Assembly (NCBI GenBank): GCA_965216535.1
Contig: OZ244175.1
Coordinates: 4,774,001-4,838,000, forward strand
Source: Hoeflea_A sp965216535
Lineage (GTDB): Bacteria > Pseudomonadota > Alphaproteobacteria > Rhizobiales > Rhizobiaceae
Direction of reading: 5' to 3'
DNA length: 64,000 nucleotides
A program made the translations under genes and the position numbers. Each line of letters begins with the position of its first letter. Position 1 is the first letter of the stretch. This document shows positions 33,538-41,971 of the stretch, in pieces. Under the pieces are notes generated by a model. The model was not told where the DNA came from and made no database searches. It worked only from the letters and a program-made list of their open reading frames with translations.

Positions 33538-35790
33538 CTAACCGGTAAAGCGGCCTGAACGCGGAAAACCCTTCGGGGCGAGCCGACCGGCCTGGGCGCG
33601 ATCGCCCATCCATTCGCGCAACTCGTCCTGCGTCTTCGTGTGGGTGCGGCCGGCCGAATCCGTCCAGGTCAGTCCATCGGCCATATTGAACATCTTTACG
33701 TCGGCGATTCCGCCGTCCTTGTAGCGCTGCAGCCGTACCCCTTTGCCGCGCGTCATTTCCGGCAACTGCACGGCGGGGAAAACAAGCAGCTTGCGGTTTT
33801 TTCCGATGACGGCGACGTGGTCGCCGACGGCGGGGACGCAGAGCGTCGCCTCGACCGGCAGCTTGACGTTCATGACCTGCTTGCCCTTGCGGGTATTCGC
33901 ACTGATCTCGCCCTGTGGCACGACAAAGCCATTGCCGGCTGTCGACGCGACCAGCAACCTGCCTTCCGGATCGTGCACAAAAGCGGAGACAATATCCTGG
34001 TCGTTGTCCATATCGACCATGATGCGCACCGGTTCGCCATGACCACGACCGCCCGGGAGCCGGTCGCCGCCCAGCGTGTAGAATTTGCCGCCGGTGGTGA
34101 AGAGCATGATCTTGTCGGTCGTATAGGCCGGGAACGCGACCTTCAACTTGTCACCTTCCTTGAAGGTCAGCGAAGCAGTGTCCGACAGATGGCCCTTCAT
34201 CGCGCGGATCCAGCCCTTTTGCGAGACGACGACGGTGACCGGCTCCTTCTCGATCATTGCCTGCTGGATGGCTTCGATATCGGTTTCTGGCGCATCGCCG
34301 AAAATCGTCCTGCGCCGGCCCAGTTTTGTGTCCTTGCCGAACTGCTTTTTGACCTCGCTGATTTCCCAGGAAATCGTCGCCCACTGCTTTTCGTCGGATG
34401 CGAGCAGCGCTTCTATGTCCGCCTTCTCCGCCGTGAGGTTGTCGAACTCCTTGCGGATTTCGATTTCTTCCAGCTTGCGCAGGGAGCGCAGGCGCATGTT
34501 GAGAATCGACTCGGCCTGCAGATCGGTAAGCTCATAGCGCCGCATCAGTTCGGCCTTCGGGTCATCTTCCTCTCGGATGATGCGGATGACTTCGTCGATG
34601 TTGAGGTACGCGATCAGGTAACCGCCGAGGATCTCCAATCGTCTTTCAATCGCGGCCAGCCGATGTCTCGAGCGCCGTTGCAAGACTTCCTTGCGGTGCT
34701 CCAGCCATTCCAGGAGAACCTCGGGAAGCGACATGACCTTGGGCACCCTGCCCTTGGACAGCACGTTCAGGTTCAGGGAGACGCGCGATTCCAGGTCGGT
34801 CAGCTTGAACAGCGATTCCATCAGAAGCGTCGGGTCAACACCGCGGCTCTTCGGCACCAGGACAAGACGGATATCTTCCGCCGATTCGTCGCGAACATCG
34901 TCGAGTAATGGCAATTTGCGGGCTATCAGCAATTCGGCGATCTTTTCGACCAGGCGCGACTTCTGTACCTGGTATGGAATTTCCGTCACGACGATGACAT
35001 AGCCACCCCGGCCGGCATCCTCTTTTTCCCAGCGGGCCCGCACACGGAAACCACCTCGACCCGTCTTGTAAGCTTCAAGAATGGACTGTCGGTCTTCGAC
35101 GATGACCCCGCCCGTCGGGAAATCCGGCCCTGGCACGAATTCGACCATCTTTTCGATGCGCGCGTTGGGATGCTTGATCAGGTGTTGCGCGGCATCGCAC
35201 AGCTCGGCGACATTGTGCGGCGGAATTGACGTCGCCATGCCGACTGCGATGCCAGTTGCGCCATTGGCAAGAAGGTTCGGGAAAGCGCCCGGCAGAACCA
35301 CCGGTTCGCTGTTTTCCTCATCATAGGTGGTGCGGAAGTCGACAGCATCCTGATCGATGCCCTGCAGCAACAACTCGGCTACCGAAGTCATCTTCGACTC
35401 CGTGTAACGCATGGCCGCGGCGTTGTCGCCGTCGACATTGCCGAAATTACCCTGTCCGTCGACGAGCGGATAGCGAACGGCAAAATCCTGCGCCAGCCGC
35501 ACCAGCGCATCGTAGATCGCCTGGTCGCCGTGCGGATGGAAATTGCCCATCACCTCGCCAACGATCTTGGCGCACTTCTTGAAGCTGCCATTGGAACGCA
35601 GGCCCATATCGCTCATCGCATAGACGATGCGGCGGTGTACCGGCTTCAATCCGTCACGCACATCCGGCAACGCCCTGTGCATGATCGTCGACAGGGCATA
35701 GGCAAGATATCGCTCCTCAAGCGCGGACTTGAGGTCGACCGGTTCGCTGTCATCATCTCCGCCGCCCGGCGGTACAGGGCTCTTTCCCAT
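33538..35790 (-). CDS. parC: DNA topoisomerase IV subunit A
   Basis: A 750-residue type IIA topoisomerase breaking-rejoining subunit, decatenating daughter chromosomes with ParE. Catalytic Y129 (AAMRYTESKM) and the N-terminal winged-helix segment NFHPHGDQAIYDALV (84-98) are present; the C-terminal beta-pinwheel is short, as in ParC rather than GyrA. Oddity: the position equivalent to Ser80 of E. coli ParC, the main quinolone-contact residue, is Gln90. The RBS is weak. It is divergent from the periplasmic unknown at 36006. Confidence 0.95.
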   Translation of the reverse strand: MGKSPVPPGGGDDDSEPVDLKSALEERYLAYALSTIMHRALPDVRDGLKPVHRRIVYAMSDMGLRSNGSFKKCAKIVGEVMGNFHPHGDQAIYDALVRLAQDFAVRYPLVDGQGNFGNVDGDNAAAMRYTESKMTSVAELLLQGIDQDAVDFRTTYDEENSEPVVLPGAFPNLLANGATGIAVGMATSIPPHNVAELCDAAQHLIKHPNARIEKMVEFVPGPDFPTGGVIVEDRQSILEAYKTGRGGFRVRARWEKEDAGRGGYVIVVTEIPYQVQKSRLVEKIAELLIARKLPLLDDVRDESAEDIRLVLVPKSRGVDPTLLMESLFKLTDLESRVSLNLNVLSKGRVPKVMSLPEVLLEWLEHRKEVLQRRSRHRLAAIERRLEILGGYLIAYLNIDEVIRIIREEDDPKAELMRRYELTDLQAESILNMRLRSLRKLEEIEIRKEFDNLTAEKADIEALLASDEKQWATISWEISEVKKQFGKDTKLGRRRTIFGDAPETDIEAIQQAMIEKEPVTVVVSQKGWIRAMKGHLSDTASLTFKEGDKLKVAFPAYTTDKIMLFTTGGKFYTLGGDRLPGGRGHGEPVRIMVDMDNDQDIVSAFVHDPEGRLLVASTAGNGFVVPQGEISANTRKGKQVMNVKLPVEATLCVPAVGDHVAVIGKNRKLLVFPAVQLPEMTRGKGVRLQRYKDGGIADVKMFNMADGLTWTDSAGRTHTKTQDELREWMGDRAQAGRLAPKGFPRSGRFTG

Positions 35791-36005
35791 GGGTTTATGG
35801 GATTAAACGATGCAGTGATTCGCGGCAATAGTGGCAAGAAACTCGATGAGTAGCGGTAAGAATCAATCAACCACCGATGGGATTCGACCTGGCAAACTGC
35901 ACGAAAAATGCTGAGCGCCCTATCCTTTGACCCTTAAAACCGCTTGAATATCACCCATATGTTTTCCGCACAGAGTTTTGAATCGTCTTGAGGGAAGGAA
36001 AAATC

Positions 36006-37196
36006 ATGCTTGCATATCATTCGCGGTCAGTCCTGCTGGCCGGAGCCACCTTACTGGCCTCGACCCAGATTACGCTGGCTCTTGATGCAGACGACTTTGC
36101 CAAGAAGCTGACGCAGGCATGGGGATCAGGGGGAGCCGCCATCACCTATGACGGCGCGACCGCCAGTGGCGACAACGTGACAATTGAGAACCTGAGGGTC
36201 GGCATGGCCGGCGAACCCGCAACCTTCGGCATGGGCAACCTCCAGTTCCAAGGCGTCAAGGAGGACGGGTCAGGGAACTATAACGTCGCTTCAATGGCGG
36301 AAAGTGAAATCACCTTCAGCCAGGATGAGATTTCATTCTCGATCAGCGACATCAGCATCGAAAACCTCTACGTGCCGGCTGATTCAACGGCCAACAGTAT
36401 CGACAACATGTTCTTCTATGACCGCGCGACAACCGGTCCGGTCGTATTCAACATCGAGGGCAACGAGGTTTTCAAGATTGCCCGCTCGGATACACGCAAC
36501 ACCCGGAGCTCGAATGGCGATCAGTGGGATTTCGATGCGCGTCTCGACGGGCTGGAGATCGATCTCGCAAGCGTCGATGATGCACAGGCTCGCCAGGTCA
36601 TCACCGGAATGGGCTATCAAAACATATCGGGCGACATGGTGATCAAGGGTTTTTGGCACGCCACGAATGGAGAGCTCACACTTTCCGATTACGCTCTGAC
36701 GCTTAATGATGTCGGTCGGCTCGGTCTGAGCTTCTCGATCTCGGGATATACGCTGGAATTTGTCAAAAGCCTGCAGGAACTGCAGAAGAATATGGCCGGC
36801 AAGGCAGACGACGCGAAAGCCCAACAGGCCATGGGGCTCGCCATGATGGGCATGATGCAGCAATTGACTTTCAACAACATGGCCTTGCGCTTCGACGATG
36901 CTTCGCTCACCAACAAGGTGCTTGACATGGTGGCAAGCCAGCAGGGTATGAGCCGCGATCAAATGGTTCAGGGCGTTCAGGGCATGTTGCCTTTCGTCCT
37001 TGGCCAATTGAACAATCCGGAATTCCAGAAGTCGGTCACGGAGGCGGTCAGCCTGTATCTTTCGGATCCGCGCAATATCGAAGTTGCCGCGCGGCCTGAA
37101 AGCCCGGTGCCATTCGCATCTGTCGTCGGTGCCGCCATGGGCGCTCCGCAGAGCCTGCCCGACGTGCTGAACGTGATGATTTCCGCCAACCAGTAG
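36006..37196 (+). CDS. Periplasmic protein of unknown function
   Basis: A 396-residue exported protein with a signal peptide (MLAYHSRSVLLAGATLLAST, likely cleavage at ALA-LDAD near residue 26). The mature part is rich in short beta-like segments (VTIENLRVGM, ITFSQDEISFSISDISIENL) and has a helical Met/Gln-rich region (QQAMGLAMMGMMQQLTF, about 275-292). It may belong to a repeat-like periplasmic or outer-membrane-associated fold, but I do not recognise it. ATG at 36006 has AAGGA upstream. A strong terminator follows. It lies between parC and aspS. Confidence 0.7.
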   Translation: MLAYHSRSVLLAGATLLASTQITLALDADDFAKKLTQAWGSGGAAITYDGATASGDNVTIENLRVGMAGEPATFGMGNLQFQGVKEDGSGNYNVASMAESEITFSQDEISFSISDISIENLYVPADSTANSIDNMFFYDRATTGPVVFNIEGNEVFKIARSDTRNTRSSNGDQWDFDARLDGLEIDLASVDDAQARQVITGMGYQNISGDMVIKGFWHATNGELTLSDYALTLNDVGRLGLSFSISGYTLEFVKSLQELQKNMAGKADDAKAQQAMGLAMMGMMQQLTFNNMALRFDDASLTNKVLDMVASQQGMSRDQMVQGVQGMLPFVLGQLNNPEFQKSVTEAVSLYLSDPRNIEVAARPESPVPFASVVGAAMGAPQSLPDVLNVMISANQ

Positions 37197-37222
37197 GTGT
37201 CACGACATCTCGAATGAGACGA

Positions 37223-37251
37223 GGCCCCACCGTTTTCGGTGGGGCCTTTTT
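37223..37251 (+). terminator. Rho-independent terminator of the 36006-37196 gene
   Basis: A perfect 9-bp stem GGCCCCACC/GGTGGGGCC with loop GTTTTC is followed by TTTTT. It lies 27 bp after the stop codon, in the short gap before the convergent aspS end. Confidence 0.93.
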
Positions 37252-37253
37252 GG

Positions 37254-39044
37254 TCAGTCGTCCTTCTTGACCGGGATCAGACGAAGATTGAGATCCAGCA
37301 GCTGGGTGGAATCGGCTTCGCCCGGGGCACCCATCAGCAAGTCCTGCGCTTGCTGGTTCATGGGGAACATGGTGACTTCCCGCAGGTTCTTGGCGCCAAC
37401 CAGCAACATGACGATGCGGTCGATGCCGGCGGCCATGCCGCCATGGGGAGGAGCGCCATACTGGAATGCCCGATAGAGCCCGCCAAACCGTTCCTCGACG
37501 ACCTTTTCATCCAACCCGACAAGACCGAAAGCCTTCACCATCAGTTCGGGAATGTGGTTTCGGATACCACCGGAGGCGATTTCGAAGCCGTTGCACACCA
37601 TATCGTACTGGTAGGCCTTGATCGCCAATGGATCGTCGCCCTCGAGGGCTTCCAGACCGCCCTGCGGCATGGAGAACGGGTTGTGCGAAAAGTCGAGCTT
37701 GTCGGCGTCTTCGTCCCACTCATAGAATGGGAAATCGACAATCCAGCACAGCTCAAAACGCTCGCGGTCCACAAGGTCGAGTTCCTCACCAACGCGCGTA
37801 CGGGCATCGCCGGCAAAGCCGGCAAATTTTCTCGGATCGCCCGCGACGAAGAAACAGGCATCGCCTGATTCCAGACCGAGCTGGGTGCGGATTGCTTCCG
37901 TCCGCTCCGGCCCGATGTTCTTGGCCAGAGGGCCGGCGCCGGCCACGGCACCGTCTTCATCCCGCCAGAAAATGTAGCCGAGACCCGGCTGGCCCTCGCC
38001 TTGCGCCCAGGAGTTCATCCGGTCGCAGAATGCACGGCTGCCGCCGGTCTTTGCCGGGATCCCCCAGACTTCGACTTTTGGGTCGTTGGCAATCATGTTT
38101 GCAAAGACCTTGAAGCCCGATCCGGCAAAATGCTCGGTCACAGCTTCCATTTCGATCGGGTTCCGCAGGTCAGGCTTGTCCGTGCCATATTTGCGCATGG
38201 CTTCGGCATACGGGATGCGCGGGAACGTATCCGTAACCGGGCGGCCTTCGGCGAACTCGTTGAAGACTTCACGGGCAACCGGTTCCATTGCGGCAAAGAT
38301 GTCTTCCTGTTCGACGAAGCTCATTTCGACGTCGAGTTGGTAGAACTCCCCCGGCAGCCGATCGGCACGCGGGTCCTCGTCGCGAAAACAGGGCGCGATC
38401 TGGAAGTAACGGTCGAAACCGGAGGCCATGATCAGCTGCTTGTACTGCTGCGGAGCTTGCGGCAGGGCGTAGAAATTGCCCGGATGAATGCGGCTGGGCA
38501 CCAGGAAGTCACGCGCTCCCTCAGGCGAAGAAGCCGTCAGGATCGGTGTCGAAAACTCCGTGAAACCCGCCTCTCCCATCAGCCGGCGCATGGAGCTGAT
38601 CACCTGCGTGCGCCGCATGATGTTGCGGTGCAGGGTCTCGCGCCGCAGGTCGAGGAAGCGATACTTCAGGCGCACGTCCTCGGGGTATTCCGGCTCGCCG
38701 AAAACTGGGAGCGGCAACTCTTTCGCTGCGGACAGAACTTCCATCTCGCGCGCATAGATTTCCACCTCGCCGGTCGGCAGGTTGGGATTGATGGTATCGT
38801 CGGAGCGAGCCTTGACCTCACCGTCGATGCGGATCACCCACTCTCCCCGCACGGTTTCAGCCAGTGCGAAAGCGTCCGAATCGGGATCGGCGACAACCTG
38901 GGTTATGCCGTAGTGATCGCGCAAATCGATGAACAGAACACCTCCGTGGTCACGAACGCGGTGGACCCAGCCGGAGAGGCGGACGGTCGCGCCGACATCG
39001 GATTTACGGAGGGCGGCGCAGTTGTGGCTGCGATAGCGATGCAT
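37254..39044 (-). CDS. aspS: Aspartyl-tRNA synthetase
   Basis: A class II aminoacyl-tRNA synthetase of 596 residues: an N-terminal OB-fold anticodon domain (VRLSGWVHRVRDHGGVLFIDLRD), the catalytic core with FLVPSRIHPGNFYALPQAPQQYKQLLMASG-like motif 2 neighbourhood and GMAAGIDRIVMLLVG (motif 3), and the bacterial GAD insertion. Motif 2 contains FRDEDPRADR. ATG at 39044 with AGGAAAG upstream is preferred to a 32-residue longer frame. It is probably non-discriminating (Asp/Asn), as is common where GatCAB is used, but this is not testable here. Confidence 0.95.
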   Translation of the reverse strand: MHRYRSHNCAALRKSDVGATVRLSGWVHRVRDHGGVLFIDLRDHYGITQVVADPDSDAFALAETVRGEWVIRIDGEVKARSDDTINPNLPTGEVEIYAREMEVLSAAKELPLPVFGEPEYPEDVRLKYRFLDLRRETLHRNIMRRTQVISSMRRLMGEAGFTEFSTPILTASSPEGARDFLVPSRIHPGNFYALPQAPQQYKQLIMASGFDRYFQIAPCFRDEDPRADRLPGEFYQLDVEMSFVEQEDIFAAMEPVAREVFNEFAEGRPVTDTFPRIPYAEAMRKYGTDKPDLRNPIEMEAVTEHFAGSGFKVFANMIANDPKVEVWGIPAKTGGSRAFCDRMNSWAQGEGQPGLGYIFWRDEDGAVAGAGPLAKNIGPERTEAIRTQLGLESGDACFFVAGDPRKFAGFAGDARTRVGEELDLVDRERFELCWIVDFPFYEWDEDADKLDFSHNPFSMPQGGLEALEGDDPLAIKAYQYDMVCNGFEIASGGIRNHIPELMVKAFGLVGLDEKVVEERFGGLYRAFQYGAPPHGGMAAGIDRIVMLLVGAKNLREVTMFPMNQQAQDLLMGAPGEADSTQLLDLNLRLIPVKKDD

Positions 39045-39254
39045 CGATCTTTCCTGAATATCTGTGCGTTGAAATGGCGGGCAAATTGTCGCCATTGTGA
39101 AAGCCGCGCGGACAAGCGCATGCCCAAGGTGATTTGTCAAGCTGCGTCACGTACTCCGCCGCCAAAATGGCCACCGCTCAACGGAATGGAGCCGATTGGG
39201 CCGTTGCATACCATTCTGCTTCCAATTGGCCTGAACACCCTCTAAATAACGGGC

Positions 39255-40412
39255 ATGAACATCATCAATAAGACCGATGCGCTGGCGCAGGCCTGCGCAA
39301 AAATGGCGCAATCAGACTTCCTGACAATCGACACGGAATTCATTCGCGAAACGACATTCTGGCCGGAGCTCTGTCTCATACAGATGGCGACGCCGGACCA
39401 TGAAGCCATTGTCGATCCGCTCTCGAAAGGGCTGGATCTGACACCTTTCTTTGAGCTGATGGCGGATCCCTCAGTGGTCAAAGTATTCCACGCCGCTCGC
39501 CAGGACATAGAAATCATCTATCATCTCGGAAATCTCATTCCGCACCCGATTTTCGACACACAAGTCGCAGCGATGGTCTGTGGCTTTGGGGATTCGGTGT
39601 CCTACGACCAGTTGGTCCAGCGGACCAGCGGTGTGCAGATCGACAAGAGCTCTCGTTTCACCGACTGGCGCCAACGCCCGCTTTCCGACAAGCAGCTGAA
39701 ATATGCGCTCGCCGACGTCACCCATCTGCGGGACGTCTATCTGAATTTGCGGGAACGCCTGGACGCCGAGGGGCGCGCCCACTGGGTCAAGGAAGAAATG
39801 GACATCCTTGAATCGCCGGATACGTACGACCTTCACCCAGACGATGCCTGGAGGAGGTTGCGCATGCGGGTTCGCAAGCCGCGCGAGCTGGCGATCATGA
39901 AATCCGTCGCAGCCTGGCGTGAAAGGGAGGCTCGGGAACGCGACGTACCGCGGCGAAGGGTCCTGAAAGACGACGCGATCTACGAGATCGCCCAACAGCA
40001 GCCGACCGATACGGCTGCACTCGGCAAGCTTCGCTCGATCGCACGCGGTTGGGAGCGGTCTCAGGCCGGTCACGCGGTTGTTCAGGCCGTACAAAGCGCC
40101 ATTGCGCTTCCAAAGGACGAACTGCCACGGTTGCCGAGGCCGACACAACCGCCAGAGGGAGCGGCCGCGGCGAGCGAACTGCTCAAGGTACTTTTGAAAC
40201 TAACCACCGAGAAATTCGGTGTCGCGCCCAAGATCATTGCCAATTCGGATGATTTGGACCGCCTGGCGGCAGAGGGCGAGAATGCAGAGATCGGCGCACT
40301 AAAAGGATGGCGTCGCGAACTCTTCGGGGACAAGGCGCTACAACTGATGCGCGGCGAGATGGCTCTGCGTTTTGTCAACCGCAAGATCGAGACGGTTGAA
40401 CTCACTGACTGA
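39255..40412 (+). CDS. rnd: Ribonuclease D
   Basis: A 385-residue 3'-5' exoribonuclease trimming tRNA 3' ends. The DEDD exonuclease core has TIDTEFIRE (Asp, Glu) near residue 25, VFHAARQDIEIIYHL near 80 and YALADVTHLRDVY near 155. A C-terminal HRDC region follows (DDAWRRLRMRVRKPRELAIMKSVAAWRE). It is divergent from aspS and convergent with ppx; a hairpin spans the rnd/ppx junction. Confidence 0.93.
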   Translation: MNIINKTDALAQACAKMAQSDFLTIDTEFIRETTFWPELCLIQMATPDHEAIVDPLSKGLDLTPFFELMADPSVVKVFHAARQDIEIIYHLGNLIPHPIFDTQVAAMVCGFGDSVSYDQLVQRTSGVQIDKSSRFTDWRQRPLSDKQLKYALADVTHLRDVYLNLRERLDAEGRAHWVKEEMDILESPDTYDLHPDDAWRRLRMRVRKPRELAIMKSVAAWREREARERDVPRRRVLKDDAIYEIAQQQPTDTAALGKLRSIARGWERSQAGHAVVQAVQSAIALPKDELPRLPRPTQPPEGAAAASELLKVLLKLTTEKFGVAPKIIANSDDLDRLAAEGENAEIGALKGWRRELFGDKALQLMRGEMALRFVNRKIETVELTD

Positions 40413-40436
40413 ATCTCAGCGTACAGATGCTGAGAT
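40413..40436. terminator. Hairpin shared by convergent rnd and ppx ends
   Basis: A perfect 8-bp stem ATCTCAGC/GCTGAGAT with an 8-nt loop sits exactly between the two stop codons, extended by CTGA/TCAG with a bulge. There is no T-tract on either side. Confidence 0.45.
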
Positions 40437-41953
40437 CAGTTGGTGAATGACAAACTCAATTCCTTGCCGGTATGGCGAGCGAGTTGCTGCAGGCGGCCCT
40501 CCAGTCGTTCGCCGGCGAAATCCGACAGCCGTTCCGGGACCTTCAGCACCAGCCCATCAATCCCGTCAGGGACAAATTCCAGCGACGGCGTGACGCCCGG
40601 CATCGATGCAGAAAACAGGTAACTCACCCGCAGCAGGCCACCGAGCAGTTTGGCGAATTCCTGGTAGCGTGACGTGGCGATGGCGGCCAACGAATCGCTG
40701 AGCCAATCACCGCGCAAACCTTCGAAACGGTAATAGTTGGCAAGCGCGATATAGGCCCTTCCGGCATGGGAAATGCCCGCAAAGGTGCCATTTGAAATCA
40801 GGTTGAGAGACTGGGAACCGCGGTAGTCCGGGTGGGCACGCCAGTTGAGGTCTGCAAGCAGGCAGGCAGCGCGGCGATAACGCGCGTCCTCCTCGGTTTC
40901 CTCCACACCGAATGCCCGAAAGGCTGCACCGGTCCAGTGCGCAAGCTCGCGCGAATGTTCGGGCGAACGGGCCTGGAGGATAGCCAATTCGTCGGCGGCC
41001 GTGATCAGCGGGTCACGCACCTTGTCCACCGAGTCCAGCAACGAATAGAGAAAACCCTCACGCACCCCTAGAGCCGAGAAACTCACCTTGCCCGGCCGCA
41101 TCGCGCGCAGAATTTCGTGCATCGCTACAGCGCCGAAGGGCAACAGGCTGCGGCGGTTGCGCGACACGGCCCGCATTGCCTTGTTCTTGCCGGAACCGTT
41201 CTTCTCGACCTGCTCAAGGAAGTCGCTGATTTCCTCGAAGGCAATTTCATAACCCTGCGTCACATGCAGCGGGTAGCGTGTCGCTTCCATGTGCAGTTTG
41301 GCAAGGTTACGCCATGTTCCACCAACGGCGTAGAAGGTGCGCCCCCTGCCCTTTTCCAGAAGCGCTGCCGCTGCAATGTTCTGTTTGGCGATATTGCGTG
41401 CGCGACGAATGGACTCGCCTGACACCTCGGCAAGTCGAAGGCCACCTATCGGAAGCGTGATGCCGTCGCCGACTTCGCCGTTCGCAATATCAATGAGTTC
41501 CAGCGAGCCGCCACCAAGGTCGCCGACGATGCCGTCGGGATCGTGAAAACCGCTGATGACGCCAAGAGCCGAAAAATAGGCTTCCTCGGCGCCGCTCAAA
41601 ACCCTGATTTCGTGCCCCAGGATCGACTGTGCCCGCTCGACAAAATCCGGCCCATTGGAGGCTTCACGCGCCGCTGCCGTTGCCAGGACATGCATGCCGG
41701 TCGCGCGTGCCTGCGTCGACAACGTACGGAAACGCCGCAAGGCAGCAAGTGCTCGGGTTACGCCCTCCGGGTCCAGCATGCCAGTGGATGCAATGCTGCG
41801 ACCCAGGCCGCACAATACTTTTTCGTTGAACAGCACGGAGGGCATGCGATTCAGGCCCTCGTAAATCACCAGGCGAACGGAGTTCGAGCCAATGTCGACG
41901 ACCGACACCGGCGCTATGCCCGGAAGGCGCCCCTGGGCTTCGGTTTCAACCAT
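40436..41953 (-). CDS. ppx: Exopolyphosphatase / Ppx-GppA phosphatase
   Basis: A 505-residue phosphatase with the ASKHA fold: SVVDIGSNSVRLVIYEG near residues 17-33 (phosphate 1 loop), GDLGGGSLELIDI near 142 (phosphate 2) and FYAVGGTWRNLAKL. Such enzymes hydrolyse polyphosphate or pppGpp. The long C-terminal domain (from about 310) contains an HD-like RRAACLLADLNWRAHPDYRG. It lies 18 bp downstream of ppk1, forming the common ppk-ppx pair for polyphosphate turnover. Confidence 0.93.
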   Translation of the reverse strand: MVETEAQGRLPGIAPVSVVDIGSNSVRLVIYEGLNRMPSVLFNEKVLCGLGRSIASTGMLDPEGVTRALAALRRFRTLSTQARATGMHVLATAAAREASNGPDFVERAQSILGHEIRVLSGAEEAYFSALGVISGFHDPDGIVGDLGGGSLELIDIANGEVGDGITLPIGGLRLAEVSGESIRRARNIAKQNIAAAALLEKGRGRTFYAVGGTWRNLAKLHMEATRYPLHVTQGYEIAFEEISDFLEQVEKNGSGKNKAMRAVSRNRRSLLPFGAVAMHEILRAMRPGKVSFSALGVREGFLYSLLDSVDKVRDPLITAADELAILQARSPEHSRELAHWTGAAFRAFGVEETEEDARYRRAACLLADLNWRAHPDYRGSQSLNLISNGTFAGISHAGRAYIALANYYRFEGLRGDWLSDSLAAIATSRYQEFAKLLGGLLRVSYLFSASMPGVTPSLEFVPDGIDGLVLKVPERLSDFAGERLEGRLQQLARHTGKELSLSFTN

Positions 41954-41971
41954 GCATTCTGACTTCTTCGA

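Noticed and set aside
38001..39245. Long open frame opposite aspS (about 414 codons)
   Set aside because: Shadow of the aspS reading frame; no recognisable product.
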